From Mycolicibacterium anyangense (GTDB lineage: Bacteria > Actinomycetota > Actinomycetes > Mycobacteriales > Mycobacteriaceae), in the NCBI RefSeq assembly GCF_010731855.1, contig NZ_AP022620.1, positions 4,588,001-4,652,000 on the forward strand: a stretch of 64,000 bases of DNA, in the 5' to 3' direction. Below are positions 28,867 to 36,944 of the stretch, piece by piece; the stretch's first letter is position 1; each line of letters begins with the position of its first letter. A program made the position numbers and the translations under genes. The notes under the pieces were generated by a model. The model was not told the origin of the DNA, did not search any database, and was given only the letters and a program-made list of their open reading frames with translations.

Positions 28867-29502
28867 TCACATCGACGCCACGCCCGCGGCGAGCAGCACC
28901 ACTGCGAGCACGGCCAGCAGGGCGGCGACCTGTCGTCGGCTTCTGGCCCGGATCCAGCGATGCACCGCGGTGATCGCGGCGTAGGTCGGGCCGGGAGCGG
29001 CCAGATAGGCCAACAGCGGTAGCTCCACCAGAGTGAACGCCACGACGTTGAACATCAGCAGCGCCGCCAGCCGGGTCTCGGCGGCGACGTCGGCGGCGGC
29101 GATGACAGCCATGGCCGCCAGGAAGTCGACGGACGGCAGCGCGATCCCGAGCCCCGCGATCCCGGCCCAGACCGGTGAGGGCCGGGTGAGGGTCTGACGA
29201 AGCCAGTCCGGTGGTGTCCTGTCGCGGCCCTTCGTGACTGCCAGCACGATCGCGGCCAGCAGCGCCAATGCGCCGATGGTGATCTGCACGGTGGGCAGGG
29301 TGACGTCGGCGCTGGCGGTGAGGTGTGCTCCCAGCGCGAAGACGACGACGGCACCGACGGTCAGACCCATCAGGAAACCACCACACAGGAACGCGGCGAG
29401 CTGAAGGACCGGTCGCGGCCGATTCAGCATCAGCACGGTCATCCCGACCCGGAAAGGCTCCACACTGACCGCGGCCGCCATGACCAGCAGGGTGAACCAC
29501 AT
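28867..29502 (-). CDS. gap: Gap-like integral membrane protein
   Basis: A 211-aa protein with about six hydrophobic segments (residues about 1-20, 35-60, 75-95, 115-135, 145-170 and 190-208). This is the size and pattern of the mycobacterial Gap family, first described as needed for surface delivery of glycopeptidolipids. Gap-like genes also occur in TPP loci. Its ATG overlaps the fadD23 stop by one base (TGATG), so it is translated with fadD23. A part in glycolipid export is inferred; the sequence shows no catalytic motif. Confidence 0.85.
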   Translation of the reverse strand: MWFTLLVMAAAVSVEPFRVGMTVLMLNRPRPVLQLAAFLCGGFLMGLTVGAVVVFALGAHLTASADVTLPTVQITIGALALLAAIVLAVTKGRDRTPPDWLRQTLTRPSPVWAGIAGLGIALPSVDFLAAMAVIAAADVAAETRLAALLMFNVVAFTLVELPLLAYLAAPGPTYAAITAVHRWIRARSRRQVAALLAVLAVVLLAAGVASM

Positions 29503-31238
29503 CAGCTGAGCGGTTGCGCGTCCAACCGCACGAATTGCCCCCGACCGTACTGCTCGGCACTGGCCGCACGGCGAATCTTGCCGCTGGTGGTGGTGGGCAT
29601 CGACCCGGGTTCCACCAGGACGATGTCGGCGACCTGTAACCCGTGGGCGCGCGAAACCGCGGCAATCACATCGTTTTTCGCCGTCGTCAGGGATTCGGGA
29701 TCATGGGTCTTCTTCAGCTCCGCGATGACGACCAGCTTCTCGGTCTGCTCGTCGGCCACCGCGATGGCGGCCACCCGGCCGCGGGTGATCCGCTGCACCG
29801 TCGCCTCGATGTCGTCGGAATAGTGGTTACGCCCGCGCACGATCAGCATGTCCTTGATGCGGCCGACGACGAACAACTCTCCCTCGGAGATGAAGCCCTG
29901 ATCCCCGGTGCGCAGCCAGCCGTCGACGGGGACGTCGAGCCCGTCGACGGGATCGGCAAGGCGAGCACCGAACGCGGACCCGGTCTGCTCGGGCTTGCGC
30001 CAGTAGCCGGCGGAGACGTTCTCGCCATGCGTCCAGATCTCGCCCACGGTGCCATCCGGGCACAGCAGGCAGGTCTGCGCGTCGACGATGCGCAGCAGCG
30101 GTGAACGCGGCGGTTGGTAGCGCAGCAGTTCGGTCCCGCCCGATGTGCGTACCGCCCGGCCTTGGGTCAGTTCGTCCGCATCGAACTCGACGGTTTCGGG
30201 TGCCCGATCGGCGCCGCCGCTGGCAACGTACACCGTCGCCTCGGCCAGGCCGTACGACGGCGCGATCATCTCTGGGCGAAACCCGTTGGGCGCCAGCGTC
30301 TTTGTGAAGCGGTACAGGGTCTCCGGGTGGATGCGCTCGGCGCCGTTGATCACGCCGATGACGCCGCTGAGGTCCAGACCCTGCAGCTCGGTGTCGGTGG
30401 CGCGCCGTGCGGTGAGATCGAACGCGAAGTTGGGTGCACCCGACCACGCCTTGTCCTGGCGGGCCATGGCTTCCAGCCACCGAGCCGGACGGGACAGGAA
30501 GGAGATGGGGCTCATCAGGTCGGCGGGGTGTCCGCTGAGGATGGGCGCAGCGATCCCGAGCATCAGTCCCATGTCGTGGTAGAAGGGCAGCCACGAGACC
30601 AGGGTCACCCCGGGTGGGAACGTGCCACCGTAGTGAGCCAGGTATTCGGCCATCAGCTGCTCGAAGTTCGCGCACACGTTGCGATGCGAGATCATCACCC
30701 CGGCCGGCAACCGGGTCGAGCCCGAGGTGTACTGCAGGTAGGCGACGTCGGTGCCGTCGGCGATCTCGGCGTCCTGCGGCTGGGGTGCGTCGAGGTCGAG
30801 CATATCCACCGCGATCACCGCGATCACGGCCGCGCCGTCATCGACGTACTGGGCCGCGACATCGGCAACCGCTGCCGTGGTCAGCACCACGGCAGGTGAG
30901 GTATCGGTGACCACGGCGCTCACCCGCTCGTCGTGTGACCCGGCGACGGGGACCGACAGCGGGACGGCGATGAAACCGGCCCACATCGCCCCCAGGAACC
31001 CGACGATGTAGGGCAATCCCTGGGGCGCGATGATCAGCGCGCGGTCACCGGGTGAGCCGTGCCTGCTCAGCTCCTCGGCCACGTTGACGGTGCGCCGGTA
31101 GAGCTGCGCCCACGTCAGCCGGTCCGCGATACCGTCGGCGTCCTGGTCGTAGTCGGTGAAGGTGAACGCGACGTCGTCTGGTGTCGAACTCGCCCGCTCG
31201 CGCAACACGGTCAAGAGCGAGACATTCGACATGGCCAC
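29502..31238 (-). CDS. fadD23: Long-chain fatty-acyl-AMP ligase FadD23
   Basis: A 578-aa ANL-superfamily enzyme that adenylates a fatty acid and passes it to the polyketide synthase as starter. The P-loop is YTSGSTRLPAGV; other core segments are APSYGLAEATVY, GYWRKPEQTG, DGWLRTGDQGF and the hinge region KDMLIVRGRNHY. Length and N-terminal sequence fit the FAAL class paired with Pks enzymes. Two starts are close: GTG 31238 and ATG 31232 (MSNVSLL). A TTAC-N6-GTAA palindrome sits only a few bases upstream. It is co-transcribed with gap. Confidence 0.94.
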   Translation of the reverse strand: MAMSNVSLLTVLRERASSTPDDVAFTFTDYDQDADGIADRLTWAQLYRRTVNVAEELSRHGSPGDRALIIAPQGLPYIVGFLGAMWAGFIAVPLSVPVAGSHDERVSAVVTDTSPAVVLTTAAVADVAAQYVDDGAAVIAVIAVDMLDLDAPQPQDAEIADGTDVAYLQYTSGSTRLPAGVMISHRNVCANFEQLMAEYLAHYGGTFPPGVTLVSWLPFYHDMGLMLGIAAPILSGHPADLMSPISFLSRPARWLEAMARQDKAWSGAPNFAFDLTARRATDTELQGLDLSGVIGVINGAERIHPETLYRFTKTLAPNGFRPEMIAPSYGLAEATVYVASGGADRAPETVEFDADELTQGRAVRTSGGTELLRYQPPRSPLLRIVDAQTCLLCPDGTVGEIWTHGENVSAGYWRKPEQTGSAFGARLADPVDGLDVPVDGWLRTGDQGFISEGELFVVGRIKDMLIVRGRNHYSDDIEATVQRITRGRVAAIAVADEQTEKLVVIAELKKTHDPESLTTAKNDVIAAVSRAHGLQVADIVLVEPGSMPTTTSGKIRRAASAEQYGRGQFVRLDAQPLS

Positions 31239-31241
31239 AGG

Positions 31242-31255
31242 TTACTCAACCGTAA
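31242..31255. promoter_or_regulatory. Operator-like palindrome TTAC-N6-GTAA at the fadD23 promoter
   Basis: TTACTCAACCGTAA, 4 bp upstream of GTG 31238 and 10 bp upstream of ATG 31232. On the minus strand TACGGT overlaps it and could be the -10 of a short-leader or leaderless transcript. The core matches the sites at 5757 and 11758. Confidence 0.65.
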
Positions 31256-31281
31256 ATATGTTCGCGCCCTGGCACGGCTAA

Positions 31282-31842
<561 letters not shown>

Positions 31843-31867
31843 CCCAGCCTGACCGGCACACCCGCCG

Positions 31868-32023
31868 TCAGGGTCGCTCGGCGAGTTCGTCGCGATAGCC
31901 CGCGATGCGGCGCTCGATCTCGGTCGCGTCGTCGCCCCGACCCTCTTTGCGGGCCAGTTCGGCGCGGGCTGAGAGCTCGCGGATCGCAGTGCGAATCTCG
32001 TTGATGCTGTGGGCTGTTCCCAT
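31868..32023 (-). CDS. Small hypothetical protein (51 aa)
   Basis: A 51-residue charged protein, MGTAHSINEIRTAIRELSAR at its start, then ELARKEGRGDDATEIERRI and a stop after ELAERP. The sequence suggests two amphipathic helices, a likely small coiled coil. The frame is clean, has ATG and stop, and lies between the flavin reductase gene and the sdh1 operon, converging on the former. I do not recognise the family. Confidence 0.6.
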   Translation of the reverse strand: MGTAHSINEIRTAIRELSARAELARKEGRGDDATEIERRIAGYRDELAERP

Positions 32024-32044
32024 ATCGCGAGGCTACCCAGATAG

Positions 32045-32106
32045 CGACGAGCGTGAACCCACTGCGAAAAATCGGGTGAGATTTCGCAGCAGATTCACGC
32101 TCGTCG
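32045..32106. repeat. Nested intergenic palindrome (REP-like hairpin)
   Basis: Outer 13-bp perfect arms CGACGAGCGTGAA (32045-32057) and TTCACGCTCGTCG (32094-32106) enclose an inner inverted repeat CTGCGAAA/TTTCGCAG. It lies just downstream of sdhB. The two nested perfect pairs look like a dispersed hairpin element rather than a simple terminator, although it could also stop transcripts of the operon. Confidence 0.65.
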
Positions 32107-32114
32107 AAAAGGGC

Positions 32115-32867
32115 CTATTTCTTGCCGAACAGCTTGTTGCCGAGCCAGACCACCGGGTCGTACTTGCGGTCGACCACCCGCTCCTTCAGCGGGATCAGCG
32201 CGTTGTCGGTGATCTTGATGTGCTCGGGGCACACCTCGGTGCAGCACTTGGTGATGTTGCAGAAGCCCAGGCCGTTCTCCTCCTGGGCCATGTTGCGACG
32301 ATCCAGGGTGTCCAGCGGATGCATCGACAGCTCAGCCTGTCGCATCAGGTACCGCGGGCCGGCGAAGGACTTCTTGTTCTCCTCGTGGTCGCGGTTGACG
32401 TGGCACACGTTCTGGCACAGGAAGCATTCGATGCACTTGCGGAATTCCTGGCTGCGGTTCACATCCTCCTGCTGCATCCGGTATTCGCCGGGCTGCAGAT
32501 CCTTGGGGGGAGTGAACGACGGGATCTCCCGGGCCTTCTCGTAGTTGAAGGACACATCGGTGACCAGGTCGCGCATGACGGGGAAGGTCCGCAACGGGGT
32601 GATGGTCACGACTTCGTCCTGGCCGAACGTCGACATGCGCGTCATGCACATCAGCCGCGGCCGGCCGTTGATCTCCGCCGAACACGAGCCGCACTTGCCG
32701 GCCTTGCAGTTCCAGCGGACCGCGAGGTCACCGGCCTGCGTTGCTTGCAGCCGGTGGACGATGTCGAGTACCACCTCGCCGTCGTTCACCTCGACGGTGT
32801 AGTCCTGCAGGTCGCCGCCGGTTTCGTCGCCGCGCCACACCCGCAGTTTCGCGTCGTATGCAGCCAT
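32115..32867 (-). CDS. sdhB: Succinate dehydrogenase Sdh1 iron-sulfur subunit
   Basis: A 250-aa electron-transfer subunit carrying three Fe-S clusters. Ligand motifs: CKAGKCGSC plus a later Cys in LMCMTR for [2Fe-2S], CIECFLCQNVC for [4Fe-4S], and CCTEVCP for [3Fe-4S]. It matches Rv0247c. It is the third gene of sdhC-sdhA-sdhB, with a 2-bp gap after sdhA. Electrons from succinate pass from SdhA through these clusters to menaquinone at the membrane subunit. Confidence 0.95.
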   Translation of the reverse strand: MAAYDAKLRVWRGDETGGDLQDYTVEVNDGEVVLDIVHRLQATQAGDLAVRWNCKAGKCGSCSAEINGRPRLMCMTRMSTFGQDEVVTITPLRTFPVMRDLVTDVSFNYEKAREIPSFTPPKDLQPGEYRMQQEDVNRSQEFRKCIECFLCQNVCHVNRDHEENKKSFAGPRYLMRQAELSMHPLDTLDRRNMAQEENGLGFCNITKCCTEVCPEHIKITDNALIPLKERVVDRKYDPVVWLGNKLFGKK

Positions 32868-32869
32868 GG

Positions 32870-34780
32870 TCAGCCCTTCCGGTCCGGGTGCTCGGCCAGT
32901 TGATCGTCGGTGTAGTACTTCTCGAGCTCGGACAGCTCGAACGTGGCCAGCAGGTCGGGCCGCATCACCGGCTGCTGTTCGGGCGTCACCGTCACCTCGG
33001 GCACCACCGCATCACCGGGAGCGACCCGGCAGACCAGCAGCTTGTTGCGCCAGTGCGAATCCATCTTCGGGTAGTCGTCGCGGGTGTGCCCGCCCCGGCT
33101 CTCGGTGCGCGCCAGCGCGGCCTTGGCGACACACTCGCTGACCAGCAGCATGTTGCGCAGGTCGATCGCGAGGTGCCAGCCCGGGTTGAAGACGCGCCCG
33201 CCTTCGACGGCGACGTTGGCATAGCGCGCCTTGAGCTCGTCGATCTTGGCCAGTGCCTCCTGCAGCTCGCCTTCCTTGCGGATGATCCCGGCCAGGTCGT
33301 TCATCGACTGCTGGAGCTCGGCGTGCAGGGTGTAGGGATTCTCGGGATTGGCCTTCGGCTCGAACGGCGCCAATGCCAGGCCGGCGGCCTCCTCGAGCGC
33401 CGCATCCGACACCGTGGGCCGGTGGGCGAGCGCCCGGACGTAGTCGGACGCTCCGAGCCCGGCGCGGCGGCCGAACACCAGCAGATCCGACAGCGAGTTG
33501 CCGCCCAGCCGGTTGGAACCGTGCATACCGCCCGAGCACTCACCCGCAGCGAACAGGCCCGGCGTCGCGCCGGCACCGGAATCGGGGTCGACTTCGATAC
33601 CACCCATGACGTAGTGGCAGGTCGGACCGACCTCCATCATGTCCTTGGTGATGTCGACCTCGGCCAGCTCGATGAACTGGTGGTACATCGACGGCAGGCG
33701 CTTCTTGATCTCCTCGGGCGTCATCCGGGAGGCGATGTCGAGGTACACACCGCCGTGCGGCGTGCCGCGGCCGGCCTTGACCTCATCGTTGATGGCCCGG
33801 GCCACCTCGTCGCGGGGAAGCAGGTCCGGCGTGCGACGCGCCGAGTCGTTGTCCTTGAGCCATTGATCGGCTTCCGCCTCGGTCTCGGCGTACTGCCCCT
33901 TGAACACCTCGGGGATGTAGTCGAACATGAAGCGCTTGCCCTCGGAGTTCTTCAGAACACCGCCGTCACCGCGCACACCCTCGGTGACCAGGATGCCCTT
34001 GACCGACAGCGGCCAGACCATACCGGTGGGGTGGAACTGGATGAACTCCATGTTGATCAGGCCGGAACCCGCGCGCAGCGCCAGGGCGTGTCCGTCGCCG
34101 GTGTACTCCCAGGAGTTCGACGACACCTTGAACGACTTACCGATACCGCCGGTGGCCAGCACCACGGCCGGCGTCTCGAACAGGACGAACTTGCCGGTTT
34201 CGCGCCAGTAGCCGAAGGCTCCCGCGATCGCGTCGCCGTCTTTGATCAGTTCGGTGATGGAGCATTCATGGAAGACCTTGATCCGGGCCTCGTAGTCGCC
34301 GAGTTCCTTCTTGTCCTCCTGCTGCAGCGAGACGATCTTCTGCTGCAGGGTGCGGATGATCTCCAGGCCGGTGCGGTCACCGACGTGGGCCAGCCGCGGG
34401 TAGGTGTGGCCGCCGAAGTTGCGCTGACTGATCCGGCCGTCCTTGGTCCGGTCGAACAGTGCGCCGTAGGTCTCGAGCTCCCATACCCGGTCGGGGGCTT
34501 CCTGAGCGTGCAGCTCGGCCATCCGCCAGTTGTTGAGGAACTTGCCGCCGCGCATCGTGTCACCGAAGTGAACCTGCCAGCTGTCCTTGGTGTTGACGTT
34601 GCGCATCGCAGCGGCGCAACCGCCTTCGGCCATCACGGTGTGGGCCTTACCGAACAGCGACTTCGTCACGACGGCCACCCGCAGGCCCCGTTCGCGAGCC
34701 TCGATCACCGCTCGTAGGCCCGCGCCGCCGGCACCGATCACGACTACGTCGTAGGAATGCCGTTCGACCTCAACCGTCAT
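32870..34780 (-). CDS. sdhA: Succinate dehydrogenase Sdh1 flavoprotein subunit
   Basis: A 636-aa flavoprotein that oxidises succinate to fumarate. The FAD-binding GxGxxG segment is VVIGAGGAGLRAVIEA near residue 10. The covalent FAD region is AHTVMAEGG, and the substrate region includes EFIQFHPTGMVWP and HYVMGGIEVDPDSG. It matches Rv0248c. It lies 35 bp after the membrane subunit gene in the same operon. Confidence 0.95.
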   Translation of the reverse strand: MTVEVERHSYDVVVIGAGGAGLRAVIEARERGLRVAVVTKSLFGKAHTVMAEGGCAAAMRNVNTKDSWQVHFGDTMRGGKFLNNWRMAELHAQEAPDRVWELETYGALFDRTKDGRISQRNFGGHTYPRLAHVGDRTGLEIIRTLQQKIVSLQQEDKKELGDYEARIKVFHECSITELIKDGDAIAGAFGYWRETGKFVLFETPAVVLATGGIGKSFKVSSNSWEYTGDGHALALRAGSGLINMEFIQFHPTGMVWPLSVKGILVTEGVRGDGGVLKNSEGKRFMFDYIPEVFKGQYAETEAEADQWLKDNDSARRTPDLLPRDEVARAINDEVKAGRGTPHGGVYLDIASRMTPEEIKKRLPSMYHQFIELAEVDITKDMMEVGPTCHYVMGGIEVDPDSGAGATPGLFAAGECSGGMHGSNRLGGNSLSDLLVFGRRAGLGASDYVRALAHRPTVSDAALEEAAGLALAPFEPKANPENPYTLHAELQQSMNDLAGIIRKEGELQEALAKIDELKARYANVAVEGGRVFNPGWHLAIDLRNMLLVSECVAKAALARTESRGGHTRDDYPKMDSHWRNKLLVCRVAPGDAVVPEVTVTPEQQPVMRPDLLATFELSELEKYYTDDQLAEHPDRKG

Positions 34781-34815
34781 GTGTCCTCACTCAAACTATG
34801 GGCAGAAAATGCTTG

Positions 34816-35652
34816 TCAGCCAATGAATCTCAGGTCAGAGATGGTCCCACTGGCCACCAGCGCGACGTAGAAGTCGGTCAGCATCAGGCTGCCCAGGGTG
34901 ATCCACGCGAACAGCTTGTGGCGGGTGTTGATCTTGCTGACCTGGGTCCAGATCCAGTAGCGGACCGGGTGCTTGGAGAAGTGCTTGAGCCGGCCCCCGG
35001 TGACGTGGCGGCAGGAGTGGCACGACAGCGTGTAGATCCAGAGCAGCACGACGTTGGCCACCAGGATGACGTTGCCCAGGCCGAACCCGAAACCGCTGGC
35101 GGTCTTGTCGGAGTGGAAGGCGACGATCGCGTCGTAGGTGTTGATCACCGAGATGATGCCGGCGATGTAGAAGAAGTACCGGTGGCTGTTCTGGATGATC
35201 AGCGGAAGACGGGTTTCCCCAGTGTATTTGGCGTGCGGCTCGGCGACGGCGCAGGCGGTGGGGGACTGCCACACCGAACGGTAGTAGGCCCCGCGGTAGT
35301 AGTAGCAGGTGAGCCGGAACAGCAGCAGGAACGGCAACGACAGCAGGGCGTAGGGGAGCAGTGACAGCGGGCCGGTCGCGGGCAGGATCTGCGGCCAGAA
35401 GTCACTGGCCTCCCCGCACGCCTTGCTCAGACACGGGGAGTAGAACGGCGTCAGGTAGTGGTACTGCGGGACGAAGAAGTGGTCCCGCTGAAAGGCCCGC
35501 ACCGTCGCGTAGATGATGAATGCCGCGAATCCCAGGTCGGTGAGGATCGGCGACTTCAGCCAGTTGTCGGTGCGCAGCGTGCGCTGCGGTATCTGGGCGC
35601 GACCCGGTGAGAAGACGCCGGTCGCAGGGCGGTTACCCGCAGGTGCGCTCAT
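34816..35652 (-). CDS. sdhC: Succinate dehydrogenase Sdh1 membrane anchor
   Basis: A 278-aa membrane subunit with about five hydrophobic segments (residues about 37-55, 100-125, 155-180, 190-215 and 250-272), matching Rv0249c. It anchors SdhAB and reduces menaquinone. It contains several Cys/His positions, such as SPCLSKAC, LTCYYY, PHAKY and CHSCRH. Published structural work on mycobacterial Sdh1 described a membrane-embedded Rieske-type cluster, and these residues are candidates for ligands, but the assignment is not made here. First sdh gene of the operon. Confidence 0.9.
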   Translation of the reverse strand: MSAPAGNRPATGVFSPGRAQIPQRTLRTDNWLKSPILTDLGFAAFIIYATVRAFQRDHFFVPQYHYLTPFYSPCLSKACGEASDFWPQILPATGPLSLLPYALLSLPFLLLFRLTCYYYRGAYYRSVWQSPTACAVAEPHAKYTGETRLPLIIQNSHRYFFYIAGIISVINTYDAIVAFHSDKTASGFGFGLGNVILVANVVLLWIYTLSCHSCRHVTGGRLKHFSKHPVRYWIWTQVSKINTRHKLFAWITLGSLMLTDFYVALVASGTISDLRFIG

Positions 35653-35721
35653 CTACTGTGATCCCCTTCTCATGAACTGTTTGGAGGGTACCCAGATCAC
35701 AGCACCCGGTGAAAAGTGGTC

Positions 35722-36018
35722 TCAACGACGGTTGTGGCCGCCGACACCCTCGTCATCGACGTCGCGCCAGAAGGTCGAGTCGTAGGGGGTGTCGGGAACG
35801 GGGATCTTCTCGCCCGACACGATGATCGTTTGCTGGCCGAGCTCGAGTTCATTGGCGTCGATATCCAGTAGCTCGACGTCATTGAGGATTCGCTCGGTGT
35901 CGTTGACGATTCGACGCATTGCCGGGGAGTCGCCGTATTTGGACTTCATCGACAGCACGCACTGCCGCAGGCCGCCGATCAGATGGTGCAGTTCGGTCAA
36001 TTCGGTCGTGGTGGACAA
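35722..36018 (-). CDS. Conserved hypothetical protein (Rv0250c-like)
   Basis: A 98-aa soluble protein. Residues 1-50 look helical (LHHLIGGLRQCVLSMKSKYG), followed by a beta-rich stretch (QQTIIVSGEKIPVPDTPYD). The start is TTG at 36018, chosen because GAGGAGG lies six bases upstream and no better codon is available. It precedes sdhC by 69 bp on the same strand, as Rv0250c does in M. tuberculosis, so it may be expressed with Sdh1. The function is unknown. Confidence 0.85.
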   Translation of the reverse strand: MSTTTELTELHHLIGGLRQCVLSMKSKYGDSPAMRRIVNDTERILNDVELLDIDANELELGQQTIIVSGEKIPVPDTPYDSTFWRDVDDEGVGGHNRR

Positions 36019-36038
36019 CGGACCTCCTCGGGGCTGAA

Positions 36039-36054
36039 AGTGTTATGAATCACA
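36039..36054. promoter_or_regulatory. CRP-like half-conserved palindrome upstream of the sdh1 operon
   Basis: AGTGTTATGAATCACA fits TGTGA-N6-TCACA fully in the right half and 3 of 5 in the left half. It lies 20 bp before the TTG start of the first operon gene. Control of sdh1 by a cAMP-responsive regulator is plausible, but the site is imperfect. Confidence 0.35.
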
Positions 36055-36181
36055 TTACGGCACCCGATGTTAGCCACGTCGCCGACTAAAAGTGAGACAG
36101 GTCACGTCCGGTAAGGGTCTGTCGCCGGCCGTGTTGCACCACCCGAAGTCACCTGAACCACCCGAGACAAGGACTGACGCC

Positions 36182-36943
36182 ATGACCGACCCGAAGAATC
36201 TCGCCGAACGTGCCGCAACGTTGTTGGCGCTTCATCAGCCCGGCAATCCGGTGGTTCTGCCCACGGTGTGGGACGCGTGGTCGGCCAAGCTGGCCGTCGA
36301 GGCCGGTTTCACCGCGCTGACCGTCGGCAGTCACCCGGTCGCCGACTCCATCGGGAAGCCGGACAACGAGGGCATGACGTTCGACGACCTGCTCACCCGC
36401 GTCACCCAGATCACCGCAGCGGTCGACGTGCCCATCTCGGTCGACATCGAGTCCGGGTACGGGCTGCCCGCGGGGCGGCTGATCGAGGGTCTGCTCGGGG
36501 CGGGGGCGGTGGGCCTCAACGTCGAGGACACCGTGCACTCCGAGGGCGGTCGGCTGCGGTCGGCGTCCGAGCACGCCGAGTTGGTGGGCGCACTGCGTGC
36601 CGGCGCCGACGCGGCCGGAGTTCATCTGGTGGTCAACGCCCGCACGGATCTGTTCCTGCGCCAGGACGGCGACGCCTCCGATCGGGTGGAGCGTGCCATC
36701 GCCCGACTTACCGAGGCTGCCGACGCCGGTGCCGACGTCCTCTATCCCGTCGGTCGCCATGACGACGACACGTTGCGCCGGCTGGCCACCGAGCTGCCGC
36801 TGCCGATCAACGCGATCGCCCTGCCGGAATCCGACGACCCGGCCTCGTTCGGGCCGCTGGGCGTGGGACGGATCAGCTTCGGACCGTTCTGGCAGGCCGC
36901 ACTGGCGGTGCGGGCGCGCGAGATCCTCGGCCGCTGGCAGTAA
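36182..36943 (+). CDS. Isocitrate lyase / PEP mutase superfamily protein
   Basis: A 253-aa TIM-barrel C-C or P-C bond lyase. ATG 36182 (MTDPKNLAERA) is preferred to the longer frame. Superfamily features: SVDIESGYG (metal-binding Asp/Glu), LNVEDTVHSEGG and VVNARTDLFL. The KKCGH loop of true isocitrate lyases is absent, so it is more like the PEP phosphonomutase/carboxyvinyl-phosphonate group of unknown substrate. It converges on the mmpL gene with a 1-bp gap. Confidence 0.85.
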   Translation: MTDPKNLAERAATLLALHQPGNPVVLPTVWDAWSAKLAVEAGFTALTVGSHPVADSIGKPDNEGMTFDDLLTRVTQITAAVDVPISVDIESGYGLPAGRLIEGLLGAGAVGLNVEDTVHSEGGRLRSASEHAELVGALRAGADAAGVHLVVNARTDLFLRQDGDASDRVERAIARLTEAADAGADVLYPVGRHDDDTLRRLATELPLPINAIALPESDDPASFGPLGVGRISFGPFWQAALAVRAREILGRWQ

Positions 36944-36944
36944 T

